Source of the DNA: Candidatus Intricatilinea gracilis
GTDB taxonomy: Bacteria > Pseudomonadota > Gammaproteobacteria > Burkholderiales > Burkholderiaceae_C
DNA length: 64,000 nt
Direction: 5' to 3'
Assembly: GCA_016702605.1 (NCBI GenBank)
Contig: JADJDQ010000002.1
Coordinates: 1-64,000, forward strand
In this document: piece by piece, positions 52,271-60,899 of the stretch
Layout: each line of letters starts with the position of its first letter
Position numbering within the stretch: position 1 is the stretch's first letter
Translations under genes and position numbers: made by a program
Notes under the pieces: model-generated
Databases searched by the model: none
The model's input: the letters and a program-made list of their open reading frames with translations, nothing else
Told to the model about the DNA's origin: nothing

Positions 52271-53392
52271 TCACACGCGGTGCAACAGCGGCCCGGCCGT
52301 CTCGCGCAGATAACTCATGAGGTGCGGCGCGATCTGCTTGAGCGGCAGAACCTGGTCGCAGGCACCGGCGGCGATGGCTTCGCGCGGCATGCCAAAGACG
52401 ACGCAGCTTTCCTCGTCCTGCGCCACGTTGTAGGCGCCGGCGTCGCGCATCTCGCGCATGGCGCGGGCGCCGTCGGCCCCCATGCCGGTCAGCATGATGC
52501 CGATGGCGTTGCGCCCCACCACGCGCGCGGCCGAGCCGAACAAGACCTCGACGCTGGGCTTGTGGCGGTTGACCGCCTCGCCGTCGCGCACCCGGGCGAT
52601 GTAGTTGGCACCCGATCGTTCGACCGACAGATGAAAGCCGCCCGGTGCGATGTAGGCATGGCCGGGCAAGACACGTTGCCCATCCACCGCCTCGGCCACA
52701 CGAATCTTGCACAGCCCATCCAGGCGCAGCGCATAACTGCGGGTGAAACCCGGCGGCATGTGCTGCGTGATCATCACCGCGGGTGAGTCGGGCGGAAGTG
52801 CCACCAGCACCTCGCGGGTGGCTTCGGTGCCGCCGGTCGACGCGCCGATGAAGATGATCTTTTCGGTCGACACCCGCCCGAGCGGCGCAGCAACCACGGG
52901 CTTGGCACGCGCCAGGTTGTCGTCGGTCGATGCCGCGCCAGCCACCGCGGGCGCAGCCGGCACGGCAGCGGGCAACACCAGCTTGTGGATGTGCGCACGC
53001 GAGGCGATGCGGATCTTCTCGGTGATCTCGATCGACAACTGGCGCATGCCGTCGGTGATGCCGATGCGAGGTTTGGCGACAAAGTCGACCGCGCCGAGTT
53101 CGAGCGCCTTGAGCGTGACCTCGGCACCGCGCTCGGTGAGTGTGGACACCATCACCACCGGCATGGGCCGCAGCCGCATCAGCTTGGCGAGAAAGTCGAT
53201 GCCGTCCATGCGCGGCATCTCCACATCGAGCGTGATCACGTCCGGGTTGAGGTTGCGGATCATCTCGCGCGCCACATAGGGGTCGGCCGCGGCGCCGATG
53301 CATTCCATGTCGGGTTGGCGATTGATGATCTCGCTCAGCAGGCTGCGCACCAGCGCCGAATCGTCCACCACCACCACTCGTGTCTTGGCCAT
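52271..53392 (-). CDS. cheB: Chemotaxis methylesterase/deamidase CheB
   Basis: A 373-residue protein. The receiver domain has VVDDSALVRSLL and the phospho-acceptor in ITLDVEMPRMDGIDF. After an Ala/Pro linker the esterase domain shows the catalytic Ser in GASTGGTEA, His in QHMPPGF and Asp in LTGMGADGA. It demethylates chemoreceptors, opposing CheR. It follows cheD by 57 bp. Confidence 0.97.
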   Translation of the reverse strand: MAKTRVVVVDDSALVRSLLSEIINRQPDMECIGAAADPYVAREMIRNLNPDVITLDVEMPRMDGIDFLAKLMRLRPMPVVMVSTLTERGAEVTLKALELGAVDFVAKPRIGITDGMRQLSIEITEKIRIASRAHIHKLVLPAAVPAAPAVAGAASTDDNLARAKPVVAAPLGRVSTEKIIFIGASTGGTEATREVLVALPPDSPAVMITQHMPPGFTRSYALRLDGLCKIRVAEAVDGQRVLPGHAYIAPGGFHLSVERSGANYIARVRDGEAVNRHKPSVEVLFGSAARVVGRNAIGIMLTGMGADGARAMREMRDAGAYNVAQDEESCVVFGMPREAIAAGACDQVLPLKQIAPHLMSYLRETAGPLLHRV

Positions 53393-53449
53393 CTCGGGCT
53401 CTCCTTGACCTGGTTCGTCCTGCGGCTGATTGCTGCGCTGGGCCGGGGC

Positions 53450-54187
53450 TCAGAACAGGTCGACCGACCCGGCGCTGTCGGCACGACTGCGCTGCGTGGC
53501 TTCGCGGTCGAGTGCTGCCACGGCGTCGGTCTGTGTCGACGCCAGGCGTTTGACCATGGCCTTGCCGCTGGCCGGAAAGAAGCACACCTTGCGCGGATAG
53601 ATCTCGAGCACGTCCTTGGACACCACGGCGATCCGTTCGGTCGCCAGGTACTCGAACACGAAGCGTGTGTTGCGCTCGCCCACGTTCAGGCTGTTCATGC
53701 CGCTGATCACCGCGGCACCACCGAAGACCTTGGCTTCGAGCCCGCCGCGTGTCGCGCCGCGCTTGAGCATCTCGTTGATCAGCAGTTCCATCGCATACGA
53801 GCCGTAGCGTCCGCCATCCGTCATGCCGGTGCCGACGTCGGGCAGCATGAAGTGGTTCATGCCACCCACGCGGGCATTGCGGTCCCACAGGCAGGCGGCG
53901 ATACACGAGCCGAGTGTGGTCATGATGATCACGTCCTCGTTGTGCACGAAGTACTCACCCGGCAGCACCTTCACGGCATCGGCCTTGAAGAAGGCGTCGT
54001 AGAAGAAGAACGACGCCTCGTGCGGCTTGCGCTGTACAGACCGCAACTGTTCGATACGCGAGCCACGCGCCGCCGAGGTGGCTGCCAGCAGCGGCGGCGA
54101 TGCGGCCGCCGGCAAGCCTCCACGCAGGCCGGGTGGCAGTGCAGCTGGCGCCGAGCTGGCGCTTTGAGAGGTGTAGGCGGTGGCCAT
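53450..54187 (-). CDS. cheD: Chemoreceptor glutamine deamidase CheD
   Basis: A 245-residue protein with the catalytic Cys in LGSCIAACLWD and His in GGMNHFMLPD, typical of CheD. The N-terminal 55 residues are Ala/Ser-rich and variable. ATG 54187 was chosen; the frame to 54247 is not protein-like. It sits between cheR and cheB in the usual cheR-cheD-cheB order. Confidence 0.94.
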   Translation of the reverse strand: MATAYTSQSASSAPAALPPGLRGGLPAAASPPLLAATSAARGSRIEQLRSVQRKPHEASFFFYDAFFKADAVKVLPGEYFVHNEDVIIMTTLGSCIAACLWDRNARVGGMNHFMLPDVGTGMTDGGRYGSYAMELLINEMLKRGATRGGLEAKVFGGAAVISGMNSLNVGERNTRFVFEYLATERIAVVSKDVLEIYPRKVCFFPASGKAMVKRLASTQTDAVAALDREATQRSRADSAGSVDLF

Positions 54188-54270
54188 GTCAGTGCCACCC
54201 CGCCAGCAGCAGGTGCAGACAACGCCCCGCCGGGCGCAACAAACCAAGAGCGCAGCTGAGCTGTTTCATC

Positions 54271-55125
54271 CTAGACCCGCTGGTAGACCGTCTTGCCGCG
54301 CAACTGGAAGATGTCGCGCGCGTCGGTGAAGTTTTCTGAGTGGCCCACGAACAGCAGCCCTTGCGGGCGCATCACGCCGTGGATGCGGTCGAGCACGCGC
54401 CGCTGCGTCTCGCTGTCGAAATAGATCATCACGTTGCGGCAGAAGACGATGTCGAAACTCTCGCCCAGCGACCACTGCGGGCCGATCAGGTTGAGCGGCT
54501 TGAACTCGACCAGCCGCGCCAGTTCGGGCCGCACGCGGATCTGCCCAGCGTTGGCCCCCGTGCCGCGCAAGAAGTGCCGCTTGAGCCGCTCGGGCGACAG
54601 ACCACGCGCCTGCGCGTCGTACACACCCTTGCGCGCCGTGGCCAGCACATTGGTGTCGATGTCGCTGGCGACGATGCGCGCCTGGGCACGCTCGACGAGT
54701 GTCTCGGCCACACACATGGCGATCGAATACGGCTCTTCGCCGGTCGACGCGGCGCTGCACCAGATGCGCACCTGCCGCGTTGGTTCCATCTCGCGCAGGG
54801 CCTGCTCCAGCAGCGGAAAGTGATGCTCCTCGCGGAAGAACGCCGTGAGGTTGGTCGTCAGGCAGTTGATGAACTCCTGCCACTCGATCTCGGCGGTGTC
54901 GCCCTGGCCCTGTTCGAGCCCGTGCAGGTAGGCACCGAAGGAACGGTGGCCGGTCTCGCGCAGCCGCCTGGACAGGCGGCTGTAGACCATCGCCTGCTTG
55001 TGTTCGTGCAGGCTGATGCCGGCGCGCCGGTAGATCAACTCGCGCACCCGCGAGAAATCTCGCGCGTCGAAGCTGAACTCGCGAACCTGCGGGTCGACGT
55101 TGCCGGGGGTCAGGGTGCTGTGCAT
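54271..55125 (-). CDS. cheR: Chemotaxis methyltransferase CheR
   Basis: A 284-residue SAM-dependent enzyme that methylates chemoreceptor glutamates. The N-terminal helical domain is followed by motifs FFREEHHFPLL, IWCSAASTGEEPYSIAM (SAM site), and FDIVFCRNVMIYFD. ATG 55125 gives the family length; the residues upstream in frame are not CheR-like. It heads the minus-strand cheR-cheD-cheB run and faces the GGDEF gene. Confidence 0.96.
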   Translation of the reverse strand: MHSTLTPGNVDPQVREFSFDARDFSRVRELIYRRAGISLHEHKQAMVYSRLSRRLRETGHRSFGAYLHGLEQGQGDTAEIEWQEFINCLTTNLTAFFREEHHFPLLEQALREMEPTRQVRIWCSAASTGEEPYSIAMCVAETLVERAQARIVASDIDTNVLATARKGVYDAQARGLSPERLKRHFLRGTGANAGQIRVRPELARLVEFKPLNLIGPQWSLGESFDIVFCRNVMIYFDSETQRRVLDRIHGVMRPQGLLFVGHSENFTDARDIFQLRGKTVYQRV

Positions 55126-55351
55126 GGGGTGATGAAGTTGCGCGGGCAGGTGACACGGCAATTGCACGCGTCCTCTCCCTGTGTCGATCAGCAGTGTGCA
55201 GGCCCCAAGGTGGTGCCCAGGCGCGGAGCAAGGCCTGCATGACGGCGCATTTCCGCGTCGAGGCCAGCGGGAGGGCTGGGCTAGACTCGGTTGCAGGCCA
55301 TCGCCTCCCACTCACGGCCCGCGTCACGCCTCGACCCCCGCCCCCCCCTCC

Positions 55352-56119
55352 ATGCAAGCCCTGCCGCCCACCGAAAGATCGGCCAGCCCGTCGTGGCCAG
55401 TCGAGGCCGGCGAGCTGCAACTCGAGGCAGCACTGCAGTTGCTGGCGCGTGCCGGCCAGCCTTTCCCGCCCGAGTTGCAACCGGGCTCCATCACCTGGCT
55501 GCAATTCATCGTCGACGGCTTGTGCAACCTCTCGAGCCGCGACCCACTGACCGGGTTGGTGAACCGGCGCCAGTTCGAATCGGCGCTGGACCGAGAGATC
55601 GACCGCGTCGCCCGCGCCGGCGAAACCGCCCTGCTGCTCATCCTGGACATCGACTTCTTCAAACGTGTCAACGACAACCACGGCCACGGCGTGGGCGACG
55701 TGGTCATCCAGACGATCGGGCGTGCACTGCAGGAGTGTGTGCGCCCCATGGACACGGTGGCGCGCATCGGTGGTGAAGAATTCGCCGTGGTGCTGCCCAA
55801 CTGCATGCCGACCTTTGCCCTGGCGGTGGCAGAACGTATCCGCAAACGTATCGAGTCGACCCGCATCGAGGTGCCCGGCCATGACCCGCTGGTGGTGACC
55901 GTCAGCATCGGCGGCGCGTTTGCACCGCAGTGGGTACGCTCGTCGCGCCACCTGTGGCTCGAACGCTCCGACCGCCAGCTCTACCGCGCCAAGAACGAAG
56001 GCCGCAACCGCTGCTGCCTCGAAACCCACGCCCTGCCCGATGTGAGCGCCGAAGAACGCGGCTTGCTGCTGGGCTCCTTCACCTCCCTGGCCGAGGACGC
56101 CGCCGCCGCGCCACCATGA
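55352..56119 (+). CDS. GGDEF-domain diguanylate cyclase
   Basis: A 255-residue soluble protein. A short helical N-terminal region (about 1-60) precedes a GGDEF domain starting at SRDPLTGLVNRRQFE, with the metal site LDIDFFKRVNDNHGH and the active signature GGEEF. It likely makes c-di-GMP. I see no RxxD inhibition site upstream of the signature. Its TGA overlaps the next ATG as ATGA, coupling it to the MinD-like ATPase. Setting beside che genes suggests a motility role. Confidence 0.92.
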   Translation: MQALPPTERSASPSWPVEAGELQLEAALQLLARAGQPFPPELQPGSITWLQFIVDGLCNLSSRDPLTGLVNRRQFESALDREIDRVARAGETALLLILDIDFFKRVNDNHGHGVGDVVIQTIGRALQECVRPMDTVARIGGEEFAVVLPNCMPTFALAVAERIRKRIESTRIEVPGHDPLVVTVSIGGAFAPQWVRSSRHLWLERSDRQLYRAKNEGRNRCCLETHALPDVSAEERGLLLGSFTSLAEDAAAAPP

Positions 56120-56943
56120 CCGCCTCGCCCGATTCCATCCACCCGACGCCGGGCAAGACGCCCGACGCCGCTCCAGCCGCCCGGCGCGGCCGCGTGCTGG
56201 CCGTCACCAGTGGCAAGGGCGGCGTGGGCAAGACACTGGTCTGCGCCAACCTGGCCGCCGCGCTGGCCCGGCGCGGCGAACGTGTGCTGGTGATCGACGC
56301 CGACCTGGGCCTGGCCAACCTCGACGTGGTGCTCAACCTGCAGCCCAAGTTGACGCTGCACGACGTCTTCACCGGCAAGGCCGTGTGGGAAGACGCCTTG
56401 CTCGACGCGCCCGGCGGCTTCAAGGTGCTGCTGGCCGGCTCGGGCCTGATCGAATATTCGCGCCTCACACCCGAGATACGCGAGCAATTGCAGGCGTTGA
56501 TCGCCGAGGTGGCGCCGCGTTACGACCGCATCTTGCTCGACACCGGCGCCGGCATCTCGGACGTGGTGCTCTACGCCGTGTCGCTGGCAGACGAGGTGCT
56601 GATCGTCGCCACGCCCGAACCCACCGCCATGGCCGACGCCTACGCCACCATCAAGGTGCTGGCCACCCAGCAGCAACGCAGCCACTTGCTGCTGCTCGTC
56701 AACCAGACGCGCAAGACCGGCGAGGGCCGCGCCGTGGCGCAGCAACTGCAGACCGTGCTCGACCGTTTCGTCACCTTGCCCGATGGCCAACACCCGAAGC
56801 TGCGTTTTCTGGGCGACGTGGCGCTGGACAACGCCGTGCGCGAAGCCGTGCAGCGCCGCCAGCTGCTGCTGGGCACCTACCCCGGCGCAGCCGCCAGCCT
56901 GTCGTTGCTGCAGATTGCCGCCCGCCTGACCGACGCGCACTGA
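56116..56943 (+). CDS. MinD/FlhG (FleN)-like P-loop ATPase
   Basis: A 275-residue ParA/MinD-family ATPase with the deviant Walker A SGKGGVGKT, DADLGLANLDVVLNL and LLDTGAGISDVVLYA. The ADLGLANLD stretch and the adjacent chemotaxis genes favour FlhG/FleN, which limits flagellar number and placement, over cell-division MinD. No MinD-type C-terminal amphipathic helix is obvious. Translationally coupled to the GGDEF gene. Confidence 0.88.
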   Translation: MTASPDSIHPTPGKTPDAAPAARRGRVLAVTSGKGGVGKTLVCANLAAALARRGERVLVIDADLGLANLDVVLNLQPKLTLHDVFTGKAVWEDALLDAPGGFKVLLAGSGLIEYSRLTPEIREQLQALIAEVAPRYDRILLDTGAGISDVVLYAVSLADEVLIVATPEPTAMADAYATIKVLATQQQRSHLLLLVNQTRKTGEGRAVAQQLQTVLDRFVTLPDGQHPKLRFLGDVALDNAVREAVQRRQLLLGTYPGAAASLSLLQIAARLTDAH

Positions 56944-57128
56944 GCTCGCGGCTCGACCGCGTCGATCAATGACGCAGCCCGACGTCCTGGCCCATCACTG
57001 ACTCACATCACGGGTCAACACCTCCGGCCACCATCTTCAGTCAACACCTGCGACTTGCCCCGCCGGCCCTTGCCACACCTGGCCGAACTCGCTGCAACGA
57101 GCCGCCCACAGCCACATCACATCACCTC

Positions 57129-57533
57129 ATGACGCCCGACGACGACACCCCCGCGCCCGGCCCCACACCGTTCGACCGACTCGGCGGCGAGGCCGCCGTC
57201 CAAGCCCTGGTCGACCGCTTCTACGACCTGATGGATCTGGAGCCGGCCTACCGCGAATTGCGCGCAGTGCACGGCGACACCCTGGAGCAGGCTCGCGCCA
57301 AGTTGTTCTGGTTCCTGTGTGGCTGGCTGGGCGGGCCGCAGCACTATGTGGAGCGTTTCGGCCACCCGCGCCTGCGCATGCGGCACATGCCGTTTGCCAT
57401 CGGCATCCTGGAGCGCGACCAGTGGATGGCCTGCATGCACCAGGCCATGGTCGAACGCGAGGTCGAACCCGAACTGCTCGAGCGTCTCGTGGCGAGCCTG
57501 TTCAACACGGCCGACTGGATGCGCAACAAGTGA
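57129..57533 (+). CDS. Group II truncated haemoglobin
   Basis: A 134-residue globin of the 2-on-2 type. FDRLGGEAAVQALVDRFYDLM is the typical N-terminus, WFLCGWLGGPQHYVERFGHPRLRMRH contains the proximal haem His region, and the end has an invariant-like Trp. Likely roles are NO or oxygen handling. It stands alone in a 185-bp gap after the FlhG-like gene and faces the Smr gene. Confidence 0.92.
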   Translation: MTPDDDTPAPGPTPFDRLGGEAAVQALVDRFYDLMDLEPAYRELRAVHGDTLEQARAKLFWFLCGWLGGPQHYVERFGHPRLRMRHMPFAIGILERDQWMACMHQAMVEREVEPELLERLVASLFNTADWMRNK

Positions 57534-57599
57534 GCGGTGCGGCCGGGCAGGCCGGAAAGCAATCGGCGCCGCCGCTCCGGCCGGATCAAGGTGACCGGA

Positions 57600-58394
57600 T
57601 CACTGCGGCCCGGCCGCCGCGGCCATCGAGATGCGCCGGCTCGAATCGAGCAGCACGATCAAGGCGCCGGCGCCGCCGTCCGGGCCACGCGCCTGGGTGA
57701 AGGCCAGCACCTCCTGGCGCTGCACCAGCCAGGTCCGCACCTTGCCCTTGAGCACCGGCTGACGCCCCGGCGAGCCCAGACCCTTGCCGTGCACCACCCG
57801 CACGCAGCGCCAGCCGCGTTTGGACGCATGCAGCAAGAAGCCCCCCAGTGCCTCACGCGCCGCGTCGCGCGTCAGGCCGTGCAGGTCGACCTGACCCTGC
57901 ACCACCCAGGCGCCGCGGCGCAGCTTGTGCATCACGTCGACGCCGATGCCGTCGCGCCGGTAGGCCAGTTCGGCGTCGGTGTCCAGCAGACTGATCGGGT
58001 CGAACTCATCCGACAGCGCCTCGACCAGCACACGTGCGTTGTCCAGCTCGAGCTGGCGCGGCTCGGGCAACGGCGCTGCGGGGCGGGTGTCGGCGCGTTC
58101 AGGGTGGCGCAGCGGCACGACCGGGCCGACGCTGCGCAGGAAGAGTTCGCGCTCCTGCCAGGTCACCTCGACACGTGCAGCGGCCCGGGCACGTTCGGCC
58201 GCTTCGACCTGAGCCCGCTCGGCCGCCAGGCGGGCCTGGCGCAGCAGTTCGCGCTTGTGGTCGCGCCAAAGTTTCTTCAGGTCGGCCAGGTCACGCGTGT
58301 GGCCGCTGCCGTGCGTACGGTGAACCTCGATGGGCGCACCGGCAGCTCCACCAGTCAGCGCCTTCGGCCGATGTTTGTCCCCCGGAGGATTCAC
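57600..58394 (-). CDS. Smr-domain protein
   Basis: A 264-residue protein. The C-terminal 90 residues form an Smr domain (QVDLHGLTRDAAREALGGFL and VRVVHGKGLGSPG), a fold with nucleic-acid nicking or ribosome-linked nuclease activity in some members. A basic helical N-terminal part (KKLWRDHKRELLRQARLAAE) precedes it. GTG 58394 overlaps the radC stop (GTGA), which fixes the start and couples the two genes. Confidence 0.88.
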   Translation of the reverse strand: MNPPGDKHRPKALTGGAAGAPIEVHRTHGSGHTRDLADLKKLWRDHKRELLRQARLAAERAQVEAAERARAAARVEVTWQERELFLRSVGPVVPLRHPERADTRPAAPLPEPRQLELDNARVLVEALSDEFDPISLLDTDAELAYRRDGIGVDVMHKLRRGAWVVQGQVDLHGLTRDAAREALGGFLLHASKRGWRCVRVVHGKGLGSPGRQPVLKGKVRTWLVQRQEVLAFTQARGPDGGAGALIVLLDSSRRISMAAAAGPQ

Positions 58395-59062
58395 AGCAGC
58401 CCCCGTTCGGCAAACGACACCACGCCGCCACGCCCCACGACCAGGTGGTCGAGCACCCGCACGTCGATGAAGGCCAGCGCATTCTTGAGCTGCTGGGTCA
58501 GGAACTCGTCGGCGCGTGACGGTTCTGCAACGCCGGACGGATGGTTGTGCGCCAGCACCACGGCCGCCGCACCGAGCGTGAGCGCACGCTTGAGCACTTC
58601 GCGCGGGTAGACGCTGGTCTGGGTGAGCGTGCCGGCGAACATGGGTTCGTAGGCGACAAGCCGATGTTGGGCGTCCAGAAAAAGAACAGCAAACACCTCG
58701 TGGCCGAGCTCGCCGAGCTGCAGCTTGAGGTAGTCGCGCACGGCGTCGGGGTTGTCGAACACCGGCCGATCGGCCAGCTGCGACGCCAGAGCGCGCCGCG
58801 CCAGTTCCATCACCGCCAGCAGTTCGGCGCGTTTGGCAGATCCACCCAGGCCCTTGATGCTGCCAAGCTTCTTGGCATCGGCGCGCAGCAGGCCGGCGAT
58901 GCCGCCGCACTGGTCCAGCACGGTCTGCGCCATGACCAGCACATTGGTGCCCTGGTAGCCGGTGCGAAGCAGCAAGGCCAGCAATTCGGCGTCGGCCAGG
59001 GCCGCCGCGCCGTGGGACAGCAGCTTCTCTCGCGGACGCAACGCAGCGGGCAGGTCTTTCAT
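58391..59062 (-). CDS. radC: RadC-family JAB1/MPN metalloprotein
   Basis: A 223-residue protein with an N-terminal helix-hairpin-helix (LGSIKGLGGSAKRAELLAVM) and a C-terminal JAMM zinc motif AHNHPSGVAEPSRAD. The once-claimed DNA-repair role is uncertain; a metal-dependent hydrolase fits the motif. It diverges from the slpA gene across 52 bp. Confidence 0.94.
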   Translation of the reverse strand: MKDLPAALRPREKLLSHGAAALADAELLALLLRTGYQGTNVLVMAQTVLDQCGGIAGLLRADAKKLGSIKGLGGSAKRAELLAVMELARRALASQLADRPVFDNPDAVRDYLKLQLGELGHEVFAVLFLDAQHRLVAYEPMFAGTLTQTSVYPREVLKRALTLGAAAVVLAHNHPSGVAEPSRADEFLTQQLKNALAFIDVRVLDHLVVGRGGVVSFAERGLL

Positions 59063-59114
59063 GGGGGCGACCGCAACTAAAATCGGGCCAGTCTAGCGAC
59101 AACAGGATCATCAC

Positions 59115-59567
59115 GTGCCCCAGGTTCAAGCGGCTTCCTTTCTGACCTTGCACTACCGTCTGTCCGGACCGGACGGCAGTGACATCGTCAATACCTTCGC
59201 CGATCAGCCGGCCACGCTGTCCCTGGGCAGCGGCCAGCTGGCCCCGGCCATCGAGGCGCATCTCATCGGCATGGAAGAGGGCACACGCCAGCGTTTCGAG
59301 CTGCCGGCCGGCGCAGCCTTCGGTGATCGCAACCCGGACATGGTGCAACGCGTCAAGTTCTCGCTGCTGCGCCAGTTCGGCGACCCACACGAGCAGTACA
59401 GCGTGGGCGACGTGGTGCAGTTCCCCACGCCCGACGGGCGCGGCAGCTTTGCCGCCGTGCTGCGCGAGGTGGGGCCGAGCGACGAGGACTGGGGCCTGTT
59501 CGATTTCAACCACCCGCTGGCCGGCCAACCGGTCAGCTTCGAGGTGCAGCTGATCGGAGTGTTGTGA
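59115..59567 (+). CDS. slpA: SlpA-type FKBP peptidyl-prolyl isomerase
   Basis: A 150-residue FKBP-family isomerase/chaperone of the SlyD/SlpA branch: LTLHYRLSGPDGSDIVNTF, LGSGQLAPAIEAHLIGMEEGT and FDFNHPLAGQPVSFEVQL, the last diagnostic. An IF domain is inserted in the fold. No His-rich tail is present. It starts at GTG 59115; ispH overlaps its stop by one base, and slpA-ispH linkage is widespread. Confidence 0.93.
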   Translation: MPQVQAASFLTLHYRLSGPDGSDIVNTFADQPATLSLGSGQLAPAIEAHLIGMEEGTRQRFELPAGAAFGDRNPDMVQRVKFSLLRQFGDPHEQYSVGDVVQFPTPDGRGSFAAVLREVGPSDEDWGLFDFNHPLAGQPVSFEVQLIGVL

Positions 59568-60685
59568 TGTCGCCCGCCGAATCCGCCCCTGCTGCGGCCG
59601 CCGAGCCGCCCGTCGACGGGGCCATCACTCAAGCCGGTAGGGACGACACAGGGTCTACCGCTGCCGCCGCAGTGACTGCAAACACCGGCAGTGCAGGCGC
59701 CACACTCGACGAAGTGGTGCTGGCCCAGCCGCGCGGTTTTTGCGCCGGTGTCGACCGCGCCATCGAGATCGTCGAACGTGCGCTGGCGCGGTTCGGCGCG
59801 CCCATCCACGTGCGCCACGAGATCGTGCACAACACCTACGTGGTGGCCGACCTCAAGGCCAAGGGCGCCATCTTCATCGAGGATCTGGACGAGGTGCCGC
59901 CCGGCGCCACGCTGGTGTTCAGCGCCCACGGCGTGAGCAAGGCGGTGCGGGCCGAGGCGGCCGCACGAGGCTTCCAGGTCTTCGACGCCACCTGCCCGCT
60001 GGTGACCAAGGTGCATGTCGAGGTGGCCAAGCTGGCGCGCGAGGGCTACGAATTCATCATGATCGGCCACAAGGGCCACCCCGAGGTGGAAGGCACGATG
60101 GGCCAGCTCACCTCGGGCATCCATCTGGTCGAGGACGAGGCCGACGTGTCGCGTGTGCAGCTGCGCGACGAGAGCCGCGTGGCCGTGGTCACCCAGACCA
60201 CGCTGTCGGTGGACGACACCCGCGCCATGCTCGGTGCCATCAAGCGGCGGTTTCCGCTGGTGCGCGAGCCCAAGCAGCAGGACATCTGCTACGCCACACA
60301 AAACCGCCAGGACGCCGTCAAGCTGCTGGCCGGTGGTGTGGACGTGGTCATCGTCGTGGGCAGCCCGACCAGTTCCAACAGCAACCGCCTGCGTGAACTG
60401 GCCGAACGCCTGGGCACCCCCGCCTACATGATCGACAACGCTGGCGAACTGCAACCTGCCTGGCTCACCGGCGCACGACGCGTGGGCCTGACAGCAGGTG
60501 CCTCGGCACCCGAACTGCTGGTCGAGAAGGTGATCGCCCGGCTGCGCGAACTCGGCGCGCTGAGTGTGCGCAAGATGGGCGGCGTCGAGGAGCACATCGA
60601 GTTCCCGCTGCCGCTGGGCCTGGGCGACCGCGCCATGGCGCAGGCCGCCGCGGACGCTGCTGCGGCCGCTACCGCACGAAGTTGA
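59567..60685 (+). CDS. ispH: HMBPP reductase IspH (LytB)
   Basis: A 372-residue 4Fe-4S enzyme making IPP and DMAPP in the last step of the MEP pathway. The three cluster cysteines lie in PRGFCAGVDRA, DATCPLVTK and QDICYATQNRQ; substrate-binding motifs are SAHGVSK, GHKGHPEVEGTMGQ and VGSPTSSNSNRL. A 50-residue Ala-rich N-terminal extension is unusual but in frame from ATG 59567. It is coupled to slpA. Confidence 0.96.
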   Translation: MSPAESAPAAAAEPPVDGAITQAGRDDTGSTAAAAVTANTGSAGATLDEVVLAQPRGFCAGVDRAIEIVERALARFGAPIHVRHEIVHNTYVVADLKAKGAIFIEDLDEVPPGATLVFSAHGVSKAVRAEAAARGFQVFDATCPLVTKVHVEVAKLAREGYEFIMIGHKGHPEVEGTMGQLTSGIHLVEDEADVSRVQLRDESRVAVVTQTTLSVDDTRAMLGAIKRRFPLVREPKQQDICYATQNRQDAVKLLAGGVDVVIVVGSPTSSNSNRLRELAERLGTPAYMIDNAGELQPAWLTGARRVGLTAGASAPELLVEKVIARLRELGALSVRKMGGVEEHIEFPLPLGLGDRAMAQAAADAAAAATARS

Positions 60686-60899
60686 CGTCCTTGACCCGGC
60701 AGCGCGACGCGCCCCCGGCCGGGCAGCGCCAGCCCGGCGCGGCTCAACACCCGGCCGCCTGCGGCACACCTCACCCACACGTCACCCACCTGACCGACAC
60801 AACACGCCTGCCAGCGCCAGCGCTGCGGGCATCCTGATCCCAGGCCCATCGACACGACCCACGTCGACCCCGCCCACCTGCCTTCCGAAAGCTCAACAC

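Noticed and set aside
52230..53906. 558-codon minus-strand frame over cheB and cheD
   Set aside because: Out of frame with both recognised genes and made of Arg/Gly-rich sequence.
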